Of a DNA stretch of 64,000 bases, positions 12,101 through 24,125 are shown piece by piece. Each line of letters opens with the position of its first letter. Position 1 is the first letter of the stretch. A model generated the notes under the pieces. It saw nothing but the letters and a program-made list of their open reading frames with translations, did no database searches and was not told the origin of the DNA. Position numbers and translations under genes: made by a program. The stretch is from Ooceraea biroi (Eukaryota > Arthropoda > Insecta > Hymenoptera > Formicidae), in assembly GCF_003672135.1 (NCBI RefSeq), contig NC_039510.1:14260001-14324000 (forward strand), read 5' to 3'.

Positions 12101-15100
12101 TCGACATATCGCGATATCTTCCGCGTAATTACGCTCTGGATGCTTCTCATTGTGCTTGGCCGTAGTCTAGGGTCATACTCTCGTCGCAGCTTCTCCTCTC
12201 CCGCGAGGAAAGGACATGTAGCTGCATTGAATCGATTTTATAGCACCAATATCTGTGGAAGTTACAAATATTTCCGAGGACATTAAGTGCACCGTATTTC
12301 ACCAAGTCCATCGATAATAAATTTATTGCTTTGTATAAATATTTCTGCGGTCGTTTCCGATGGCTCTTTCTGCCAATGATTTTCTTATGATAGTTTTTAC
12401 CTTCTTAGACATCTCGTGAGTACTATTATGAGTTATTTATTATTTTATCGACGTTTATAGTATCCTTTCGCTTTCTCAGCTGTGTGACATGGAACGCTAC
12501 TCACGATTCGTTAAGCAAACGTCGCGAATTATTGGATCGTTTGAAATAGAACTCAAACGAAACAATCGAGCAAATTCTATAATCGAATTGTTCGAACAGT
12601 TCAACATAGATATATTTGAACTCAAGTTTGAATAGTTTAAACATAACTAATTTTTTGTGATTGTTTTGATATTAAATACATGGCCAGTACGGTTGAACAT
12701 TAAGAAGTGTTATTTACTTATACATATTGATATCCACTGGTGAAGAAAAGAAGACTTCTAACGTCGTCATTGATGACTAATTTTACTTTAACTGATTAAT
12801 GTACGTTAACTGCTCATTTTCATTTCATTTTCTCTCTTCTTGATATACATCATTTAGTTTCGGTTTATTTTTCTACCTAAATTCAGACTCGAACGATTAA
12901 AACTTTTCACTAAGCCAGTTACAGCTTTAGATTCAGTTTACAATTTTAGGTTCGATTTGTCGATTTAATGTGTTTAGATTTAAACAATTCAAAAGAGCGA
13001 AACAGTTACAAGTTTAAGTTTGAAATTCGAGCCATTTTGAATCCGTCATCCACGAGAAAATTTCCGAGTACTAATTTCAGCTCACGAATTGCGGGCAACG
13101 ATCGGAAATCATCACGCTCTACGCGCGACATCATCATCGCGACTCTGGCTCGAGTCGGTTCATGGTAGAGCGTATGAATTTGGCGATAATTTACGGTGCC
13201 GACGATGGTGAACCGTATTGAATGCGGAATTACACCCCGGATATTCCACGCCCGCCGAGGGTGCGATGCGCCGCCCTAAATATCGAATTTCAAAAACGCA
13301 CTCCACCGCGGCATCGCGGTAATTATTATGCGTGTGGTCATCGTGAGCCACGCACGAATAATCCTGAATTACAGATCGAGAGAGAAAGAGAGAGAACGGA
13401 GGAGAGACTGGGAAAGAGATTACATGCATTTTCCTCTTTTTACCGTATGGTGTATATTCGTCATCGTCGAGAGCCGGGCAAATCCAGGGAATCTCGCGCA
13501 ATGCCAAAACGGACATCTAGAGCCTAGTCAAATTCGCAAATATGTCAAAAACTCATCACACCGCTCGTGGACTCGTCAATTCATATCAGGACTGGGATTT
13601 TTCATCTGCCGATGAGCTTTGATTTGACAAGATCCCAGTTGGCCGGGAAAAATCGCTCGATCCACCGCTTGCTATCCCCGCGTTATCTCCGCATTAATGA
13701 TCGCGTTATCGGCGCAATCATTGCCGTGAGTACGACGATTGTTGGTGATCCCCCAGTCTTTCGCACACCCCCGATTTGCCCCCAGGCTTCGGTGTTGACG
13801 AGCGCGTTTTCCCGCCAGCGATAGACAATTTTCCGAGCCGAGCGTGTGCTGGCAGTACACGGGGAGCGTGTCAACGAGATCGCAATGCGAAGCTAGCCAA
13901 ATACGGGAGCGTTTTACGAGCGCCTGTTCGCATAAGTACCCCCGAGCGCGACAACGGCGCGATCTCGCGTTTAAACACGGCCGGTCCCACACAGCGTGTG
14001 TGCACCGGGATGCAAGGGGCGGCAGGGTTGTGAGGTCCGGCAAAGAGGAACAACTAACGAAGTACCGGCATACTCTCTTTCTCTCCCTCTCGTTTGCCCT
14101 CACGTCCGTCCGTCCATTCATGCCAACGCAGTTCCACCCTGCGCGAGATCGCGCAGATTGCCGTGATGGCGCATAAAACGGTTAATCTTGCTCGCTTCTA
14201 ATAACGTGTTTCGCTAATTTGCGATTCATGGCGCTCACAGATCTTTCCAGCGGGTTCATTACTCGCCGCTTTTCCTGCGCGTCGTCATTTATTTATCTTG
14301 TATGTTCATCTATTCATTTAATTCCCTTAACGTGCACGTGCTTGTGTTTGAAGGATAATAACTCAAAACATAATTGCATTGTACCCTGGTTCGTTCTATT
14401 TCGTTTCCACTCCCAAATTGCATCCTTCTCCAGTTTTAATTTATTCGTGAAACTTTAATTTATTTTATCGTACCAACCACATGTGTTCTTTCAATCTCTC
14501 AGTTTGATCATCGTTTCATGTTATCTTTATCGTTTATTTGAGATTGCGTTTACTTTTGAAGAACAAATTAAATTGCTTTTTTTACCTTTGATTATATCAA
14601 AATATTTGATCGTTACGCTCTCGTATTTTTTATAAGATTATATCTGGTAGTCACAGGTATTAAGGATTTATCGTAAATCATCGTCGATTTTTTTTATGAA
14701 CGCGAAACATTTCGCGCATTTTCATGAATTTTACATGATGCCAAGAGAAAACGATTTATACAATAAATTTGATGACAATTCAGCGTTTCACGATGATATA
14801 TATCAAGTTATAATATTTAATTGAACGTTCTCGAGTATCTCACAGGGCTTTAGAGAACGATGTTTGCGATGGTGTTCTTTGTTCATTGAGAGTCATGAAA
14901 CTGTAGTTTACTCATGAATTTTTACACTGGTGCGTTATACATTGTTTCGTAGCGTTGAATACATAAACCAATCGAGCACTCCCGTAATCATTTATCATAT
15001 TAACTCCGCATTAAAATTGCGTAGCGAATTTATGCTCCGTATAGAAAAATCTCTTTCGCAAACAATTTCTCTGTATTTACCTTGTTCCTCCGATTTTGAG

Positions 15101-16390
15101 AACGCGTCGGCGCGATAACAATTATCGTCATTGCGCTCGCACGATTGCGCGCACAGCACAGTGATATGCGCTTGCATTATTTTTTGTTCCGCATGCTTTT
15201 TCCATTAAAGCAGTATAAACAGGATACTGCATAGCGTTATATATATCGATTCTAGAATTGCGTCCGGTGTTTGTCGAAGATACGCGCGCGCATGGTACAC
15301 ACGAGCCCGCGTGAATATTTATTACTAATTTTTCGAGTTACTCACGTTCGGGATAAACAGGCAGCTTCTGAAAATACGTGCATTCATTCTGAATGAACTT
15401 TTGTTCCAGATAGCGGAATCCAACTTCCGCCGACTTTTCCTAGAAATTCCCCGCGAAATTTTCCATCTTCTTTGTTTTAGACTCCGTCAATTTTGATTAC
15501 TTCGTTGCTTCACCTAGATGGCTAATAATACTATATGACAACTATGCTGGAACAACGTAGTCTAGAAAAAAGAAAATGACGGAAAGCACATGAGCATGTT
15601 CTTGATTAGCTTTCCGATTCTTTTTTTCTTTTGTTTTATCTTCATATTGTTTCATTTGTTACATATTAGCTTTACATCGTACAAAGTATAATTTTTTACA
15701 ATAGATACCTACTTTCGATTATTTTGTAACGTTTTTATAATTTATTTTATCATAGCACGAAACGATTGTCTAAAAATAGCAAATTATTAACGGATGTTTC
15801 TTTCTCCTTTTCTTTTATTTTGAAGGCTTTGTGACATCAAGACCATTATAACGTCACATTGCATGGAGATGCGCAGAAAATAATAAAAATCACGAAGCAT
15901 TTAATTCTACTTCTCACAGAGATTACGCAAGGCTACTTTGTTGAGTGGACGAGAACCCTTTTGAAAAATGCTGTTCTCTCTTGTCGTACAGATCGTTACA
16001 TCGCGGAGTGGCGGGAGCTTTAGGAAATCGCGTTCCACATTCAGTCGGAAATTCATTCCGTGATGAAAAATTATGGAATCGCGCGACGCGTTCGCGTCGG
16101 AACTTTTCTTCCTCCCATCCTCTCTATAAATTAAAATGAACGATCATTCTCAAATATTGCTTCAGATAATACGGACCACAATTATCTCGATATTATAAAG
16201 TTTCTTGCCGAGTTTTGATTTACGTTTGTAGCAATTACAATCATTTGGATTAATTGTCATTTATTTATATATACTATATACATTTTGAATTTTGATATTA
16301 TGACTATACGCGAAAAGCATTACTTCGCACGTATTACACTATCATACCGACGTTATAGCAATACATCACTCAAAACCACCCGCCGAGATT
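9190..16390. other. Gene-free stretch
   Basis: No supported gene. The stretch holds AT-rich DNA (for example 9360-9620, 11100-11400, 12400-13080 and 14460-14830), GC-rich islands around 13200-14170, CT-rich tracts (9970-10010, 14075-14095) and repeated TTCGAA/TTTGAA words around 12530-12660. Open frames are short and their peptides look like random translation. Confidence 0.55.
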
Positions 16391-17680
16391 AACCCACCAT
16401 GTATCCCACTGTTTCGCAGGTGTGGCGCGAGTTCCGAGCATTACTGTCGATCTTGTCGAGTAAGTTCGATCGCGGTAACGTTCTGTCAGTATCCACGCGC
16501 GTCCTCCATTCGCCATCCCATCTTCCACGCACCTCTCGAACGCGAGTTAACATTCCTCCGACGAATCAAACACTTCGCTGGCAAGGTGCTCGACGCTAAT
16601 CGATCGACGTCCTCGAAGGAACAAAAGTTGCCGCGAGCGGCACCCGCCTTTCTCGCGATTTTTCGCGCGACCATTGCAACGTGCCAGGTGCTGTGCATGC
16701 GTGTGCGTACGTATGTCTGCACTGAGAGAGGAGAAGATGGAGAAGAAAGAGAGAAGGGATTGTAGCGAGGGTGGTAACGGCGCGAGCAAATAGAACTCAC
16801 CGGTCTCGAGCTATCGACGGTGAAGTGCTTTCGAAAAAGCTCTCGCCCGCGGCCGGAGCTTTTCGAGAGTCGCTCTCGGTTCGTTCACCGAGAGACAGAG
16901 AGAGAGGAAGCAGGGGAGGGTGGACTTGGAGAACCCAGCCAGGACCAAGAGAGAGAAAGAGAGAACGGTATAGAGAGGAAGGACGTGGCGCCTAACAAGT
17001 GACAATTACCGGCGCTAACGAGCGAGCACCGGGACGCCCGTGGTATATGACCAGCCTCATAGTGGGCTCTGTAGGTCCGCGCTGTCGAAGTCCCGAACCC
17101 CCTCCCCCTGGGCTCTCCCTCTCCTCCCGTTCTCTCCGTCACCCTCACTTGAACGGCCCTTCTCGAACGCCCGTTCGTTGAGAAGCGTCTACTACCGTTC
17201 GCTGTCAGGTCACCGTCGAAGGTCCGGTCGAACATCGAGTGCACGGATGTACTCTCGATCGGTACTTTAGCCTCTTCTCTTCCCTCTCTCTCTCTCACTC
17301 TCTCTTTCTCGTCCTTTTTCTCTTTGGCGCTCTCCTTTGTCCCGCTTTTGGCATCAGGCGACGTTCCGGTTTCGCTGATGCACGACGAAACCTGACACGC
17401 TCGTCGTCCCTGCTCGGCGCTCGCTTCTCGGGGCTTCTCGTCACTGTGCCACTCCTCTGTAGCTTAGCCGGCGCAATTTGTCGAGCGATAAAGGCACGAG
17501 TAAAACAGATCTTCTCGGATCGCGATCGTGGGAGAAAAGTCTCTCGTTCACGAGGCTTGTTAAACCCGACGGACACTTCGATGGAAAAACGCTGCGCCAA
17601 CATGAGAGATTACTCGGTTTATATAGCTCACATCCTAAAACTTCACGATTATTTATCACGATTGTAAATTTTATACGCAG
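16390..17680. other. GC-rich block with CT/GA tracts, possible promoter region
   Basis: This block is GC-rich and contains alternating GA tracts (about 16720-16760 and 16890-16980) and CT tracts (about 17110-17135 and 17278-17310). Such composition is common around insect promoters and 5' untranslated exons. On the minus strand a good donor (ACCG|GTGAGTTC) occurs at about 16802, but the open frame leading into it stops just before it, so it could at most end an untranslated exon. No coding sequence is claimed here. Confidence 0.25.
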
Positions 17681-20600
17681 TGACGTCACACTGTCCATTT
17701 CCAATTTTCGCGTGGAAATGTTTTTTTGCCCGTAAGCGTAAGTAGAGAAGAATTTTGATTCGATGATAGGAAACGCTAGAGACGCTAAGAAATACTAACG
17801 GTGAATGGGGAAATGAAGAAAATGGAGAGGGCACGCGTTTGTTCAACTTGAGCTTTCCTTGAAGGCAGGATTCCCTCGCTATAGAGTCAATATTAACCGA
17901 CTTTTTCCTTTTGTGCAATTACCGTGGAGTGGTTTATCGGCAAGCACCAGGACGGCTGACTATGTGCGGGTTTCTTCTACTGACATGCACTGTCAGCTGA
18001 GTTATTCACGCGCATTTATCGTCTCTACACTGTATATCGGTGAAGTGATGCGACACTATAGACAAGGACACGATACTCTTGCATTAATTTTGCAAACGAA
18101 TTCACAGTCTATAGTCTTTACTAAAAGCAGCACTGCGCAATTTACATTAATAACTATTGACTAGGCCAACATTAGATCGTTGTGTTGTTGCGCTATTTGT
18201 CTTGCACTGCATTATTTCTCTGCACTCGATCATGCTTCTTAATTGCAAATCCGTTACGAAACCGATGATTCTCACCACAATGAGAAAAATTACAATTAGT
18301 CGTGACTGACGGTAATGCAATAACCGCAGTTTTATAAGGCAAGAAATATACTGCGGACTCATTGCAATATCCACTTACTTTACCGATTCTCACGTTGAAA
18401 TTGATGACTTTTTAAAAGCTTGTATCAGTATTACAATAAACGACGAAATAATATTCTCTTATGTGAATAATAATAGTAGATCGATATCCATTCGCATTCG
18501 CTCCGCGGTTTATCACACAATCAAACTTTACGTTCCAAAGTTTACGCGCTAACGTAACATTCAGCTGATTGAAAGATGTTTTTCTACGATGATAATCTTC
18601 AGTGTCCATGCTAGAGATACCTGCGAACGAGCAAACTATTATTGTGGCCGAGCGGAATATTCGGTAGGGCAATAATAAAACCGGATTATAAGTTGGCGCG
18701 AGTGAGTAATCCACGATCCGATCCCGGACAACAGCGGGCAAAGCCAGTGGTGATTACGGTTCTCTAAAATTCCCACCTAACATTCTCTCAAACGAGCTCC
18801 CCTCGGCTCCTCGTTATCGCGATTCATGCAAATTTCTACGTGCCACGAGCGAGGCCGAACTTCGGTCGAATGCCGTCGAGTTGCTTCGTCTCCTCGCCGA
18901 GCCGTTGCCGTAAAAGAAAGAAAAAAAAGGAACCGAATAGCTGTCATCATCTTATCTACTTTTGGAGGGGAGATTACAGCTATTAACGAATGAATCTCTA
19001 TCTGTATTTCAGATAGACACGTAAAGTGTTGTTATTAAGCACGAGCATTATGCAAAACTTGAAGACATAGTTTGTCTCCGGTCATCTGGCATCCGCTGTC
19101 GTCGTTAGTGATACTCTGTTAGCACCATATGTTTTGGCCAGTGTCGGGTCAGTCATACCGTTCACCGCAGAGTGGTTTACACCGCGCGATCAGCCCTGAC
19201 TGGCACAACACTGGCAACTACTGACGCGACTGGCAGCGCCCCGTTTGTAATTGCCACATGTACGGCTACGTAATTAACTATGTACGTATATTATTGCGAT
19301 ACCCGCAACATTCGCGATTACGACCGAGTCCTTTGAGCACCTAGCGCTCGGGACGAAAAATCTTCGTTTGCGTCACAGCTCGTTGAAACCGCTGAATGGC
19401 TAAATAAGCAATTACGCGGTGCATCTAACAATTTGCGAGTCTCAAAAATGAAATCCTAAATCCGGACTCTCTAAAATTGCCAAGTCGATATCCCGATATT
19501 CTAAAATAGTAGGTATCAATTCCAAGATTAGATACAAAAGACTAAGAGATCTCGAGATTGAATTCTCGGTGCGTCGCGAGCAAGAGGAGTGTTTCGGCAG
19601 ACGGAGACGCCGCGGGCGGAAACGTTTAAGCATGCATCGCGCGCACGACACGGTGCGCGGATGCGTCCAGATTTGTCGGATTAATTAGCCCGGCTCGTAC
19701 GTAATTCCCGCGCTCGCACCCCGGCGACCGCTTTACACGCATGCCCCCCAGGATTCCGCGCCGTGAGGAACGATAGCCGCCGGCCGAGGATTGCGAGAGA
19801 CGAGCAAACCGGCCAGGAACCATACGGCGGTTCGCCGCCGCCGTGTACCAAGGATATTGGGCGATACGTCATACGTTGCATAGCTACGCGACCCCAAACG
19901 AGCTATTGTTCCTCAACGGCGAAGTGTTCTCTCGGCCTCCGCCGTGCCCATCCGCCCCATGTATCTCGCGACGTGTCATGCCGGTAATTTTGGAAATTTC
20001 GACACGCCGGATTAATCGCCGCAACGCACGTTATGCACTCTGATTAAGCACGGTTGTTCTAATAAGATAATTGTTATAAATAGTAATTATCGTATATACA
20101 TATATAGTATGCATGCAGCGTGTATAATATGTAGTGCATAATTGTATGTGAGATATGCAGGAGCTAACAAGAAAGGATTATTGCCAAAATAATTAATAAA
20201 GTGAGAGATTAAAGCGATTGAGGGAGAGAGGCTATTCTATGCTGAACGCACAAAGCTCATGGCGAACGCAGCTCTGACGAAAACGATAAAAGCTCATTGA
20301 TTCATGTGCCACAGCCAGCATAGTTGTGTGGTTCGAAACGAACTATTGTTCTCGCATGACGCAGCTCGATGTCTCTCCCGGTATATTCAATAGCCCGCAA
20401 TCTCTTGACGATCTCGAATTTTCCCGTATCGTAGTGTATCAATGGACGTTTTTCGGAATGCGGACATATTTTTTGTTTGATGTTAAGTCAGCAAGTTATC
20501 TTTGAAAAAATATAATTAATATCAAATGATAAAATATGTATAATTAACATTTCTTACAAACTTACATCTTCCACCGTTTTATTAGAAGATATTTTAATGA

Positions 20601-21670
20601 ATTCTTGAATGAATGTTCGATTTGTATTCGACGAGATAATCGCGAATAATTATAAAATTGTCGTCAGAAATGATTAATATTTACGGATACGCTTTTCACG
20701 TGACAAGCCGCTGCTTTCGGACTCGACGACATATTTTTGTCAGATTTAGTGAAGTGTCGTTTGTATGGCGTTGTAAAATTTACGAGCGTCGCGCATCAAA
20801 TGTTATTAAATTTTACGGGGTTGAACCTCTTGCTGCGGATTATTAAGATTCTCATCCCAGAGAGACCGGGCGGCAGAGGATACGAGCCGATTTCTCTATA
20901 TACGGAAATTGTCGGCTGTTAACCCCGCGTATATAGTTTTTATGTATATCATAAACCGATCTGCCTCTAACATTAAAATTATCGTGTTTGATTAGGATAC
21001 TGTCTAAAGATCCTGTATGGATTATGAAATATTCAACGTATTTTATTGGGTAAAAGAAACATTATAAGATTATAACACAGTTGTCACTAGGTTTCGTTCT
21101 GAGTTATTTCAATTTATTTATCTATTGCAACTATAGACTACAAAATTTCCAGCTATCTGATATGCTTAATTTGAATCGAAAATCGAAATTATTGAAAAAC
21201 GAGAACACAAAATCATAATCAAAAATCGTAATAAAAGATACACTCAGACATTTTTATCGATTTAATACGAATTAAATTACGTGACAAATATTATCTAATA
21301 TGGTTTCTGAGTCGGAGCTGTGTTTTTCATCATTTTGGTTCTAAAACTGGTCAAAGGAATCAAAGTAACGAAAAACTGGCGACTCTACTTTGGAAGCTAA
21401 ATCAGACAGTAATGAACCAACGGTGCAAAAGTCTGAAATTTATGACAAATATTGAAATATTCGTAAGTCCGCTCATTTCCCACAGCTTTACTTCGTATAT
21501 TTCTTCCTCTCGATTAAAGCTCGTAAACAACGTGGAATCTCCGGATGCGAAATTGTTAAGTAATCGAGAGGATCATCAAGCAGCGTTCTCGCGACGACAG
21601 CACGCGTGCAAACGCGCGTGAGTAATTGGGTCGCGCATGTCGGCGTCACGGCGGCTGACACGGCGCGGCC
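17680..21670. other. Gene-free stretch
   Basis: Mostly AT-rich intergenic or intronic DNA with a GC-rich interval at about 19560-20040. Three copies of ACTGGCA occur within 37 bases (19199-19205, 19210-19216, 19229-19235). No supported exon, RNA gene or transposon was seen. Confidence 0.5.
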
Positions 21671-21710
21671 GGAGGTCTGGCGAGGTTTTGGGAGGTTTTG
21701 GGAGGTTTTG
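21671..21710 (+). repeat. Four-copy 10-bp G-rich tandem repeat
   Basis: A decamer related to GGAGGTTTTG is repeated four times: a diverged copy at 21671-21680, then 21681-21690, 21691-21700 and 21701-21710. GTGGG follows. The G runs separated by TTTT could form a two-layer G-quadruplex on the plus strand. It lies in a GC-rich block at about 21600-22020. Any function is unknown. Confidence 0.85.
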
Positions 21711-24105
21711 GTGGGCGCGGGACGCGGCGCGGGTACACTTAATGCACGCGTGGTTTACCATGGAGTCGTACATCATCGGTTGGGTTTGCGTTTGGTCTAA
21801 CCGCTCCGGTTATCCCAGCCTGTACTTGCCGTGCGGCGCGACGACCCCGACCGCGCACACAATCGGATTCCCGCCTCCGCGACAGATCGCTGCACACGCG
21901 GCCCTTCGCCGCGTCTTCGTCCCTTGACGTGGCGGAATGCAATATCGGCGCCGTCCTTAAGGAGTAATCCCGCCTGATGAGTGACGGGGCGGTATAAGGC
22001 CCGCGGGTAATAGCGGAATGATGCGATGATCCTTTCAGGCGTGTTTCGGATGTCTGACTAATACCGATCGTATTCACTTGTCTGATATTCTAGAGAAACT
22101 GGTGGAAGCCGCCGTTCGGACCGACATTGCCGAAATATTGACACGGTAGATTATACCCGCAGAATCCGGTAACTTCAGAATTCAGTTAGATACTATGATA
22201 TTGCCTCTTGTGCAATTTTGGCTGTTATATTATACTAAATAGTTCTTATACATGTAGAACCATGTATATGAAATGTATTTTACTTATTATGTAATTGATA
22301 AGAGATTTAAAGAAATTGTTTCAACTGTGGATTGCGATATCAGCGTGTTCTGACTTATCTTTCTTAATTTCCGTAAAGGGACTTACATCGGAAACATAGC
22401 ATATGCAAGATTGAAACATCCCCAAGAGATCGCTTCCGCGTCTATGGGCGAGCGCATAATCGAGCGCGGATCGCGGAATTTCCCAGTACAATTCGTTCAT
22501 CCGCGATCTCCAGACGTCGTTCCACGTCTCCCCTTTTTCCTCATTTTCTTTCTCTTTCTTCGGTAAATTTTTGTACGTAGTAGCGGAAGGTGATTGGATG
22601 AGCGAAACTATTGCTCAAAGGCATCCTTTGGGATCTCGTTCTCCTTACAGGAGGTAGCTCCCCACGCTCGACTGCGCCTCCCTGTGTCCAGACAGTATTT
22701 GAATATCGCGATATTTGGACGGGACGCGGAGAGGAAGCGGAAGTGTGGGAACGGGATAAAGATGATAAGAGGATACCAAAGATCGAATGAGGAAGACGAG
22801 TGACCGGAGAGGGTACAGGGAGACAAGAGATCGGTGAGCGTTTCTTTGATCTGCGCTCTCCCTGCGCTATTTATCGGACAAAGCCGGACCACTCGAAGCG
22901 GCGAAAAACACGGAGGATATCAACGATTTCTTTACATCCACCCTCCGTTTCGGCTGATTTTCAGTGAGAATGGAAGCGAGCTCTCTTCTCGAAGACATGT
23001 GCCAGTCGCGAATCGCATTCACATCTTCTAGTCACTTTCGAATGCATGTTGATCCTTTAGTTTCAAGTATCGAGGAACTTTGAGTTAAAACGATGAAATG
23101 CAAAGAGATGTTACGATTATTCCTTCCTTAAAACGATTTTGATTGTGAAAAGTTGCATACTGTGATCGAATAGTGAAAAAAATGTTAAAGAATTTATAAT
23201 TTATATTTTAAATTTAAATTAAAAATATAAAGTATAAACGGATTATTCTAGAATTATCTATTAATTTATATCAATGTAGGTTGTATACGATGAATACGAT
23301 ATTCGAAGATCTCGATACAATTTTGTATCTCTGGAGCACGATTCGTAACACATTTGTAACACGCGAATCCGCTTGAAAATCGCGATATAGAAATATCTCC
23401 AATATCCTCAATTAAACGGAATTTTAATCTCTCTCGTTAATGGAGATTGATTTTTCATATTGCATCTATCAAAAAAATCTCGATCATTGATATTATCCAC
23501 ACTGATGCTGGCGTCTACTTTTAATCGACCGAACGATCGACGAAATAAAAGTGATGTCCTGAATTATTAAAGATATGAGTACCGGATTCGGCTAAGCCCG
23601 CGCTTTTTAACATAAGTTAACGCGCAGCTGCGACGCATTCGTCGTTGCGGACGCGGTGCATCGAGTTGGTCTCTCGATACTTGCGCGTACTTGCGCATCA
23701 GTAGATCCTCGAATTCCTCGGGCGCGCGCTTTGGTCCTTTGATCTTCGTAGCGGCGAGATAGTTTCGAAAAGTTGCCGGGCAGTTGTTCGGCTCCGCGAG
23801 TTTAGCGTTGCAGTAGCGTTGAAGTATCGGGCTGAGCGGGCGCGCTAATTAATTCTCGTTTAACGCTCGGCAGCAGCTCTCGTGATACTCGGGCGCGATA
23901 AATACTTGCTCGCCCAGCCGGCCAGCAAATGCTGGATATCTATTTATTTGCCTTCAATTTATTTCTGCCCCCTTCTCCACTTGCGTTTAATAAATCGTGC
24001 GAGAGCATAAAAATCGGTGCCTTTTTCCGGTAAAAATCAAGTTATCCGCGCTCTGTCTACGAACAATGTTGAGATTATGTTCATCGTCGTGTTGTAGTCG
24101 TTGCC

Positions 24106-24125
24106 ATCGTCGTCGTCGTCGTCGT
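24106..24125 (+). repeat. (CGT)n microsatellite
   Basis: About six and a half CGT/TCG triplets in a row, followed by GTTATTCG. An ordinary trinucleotide microsatellite with no supported open gene around it. Confidence 0.8.
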
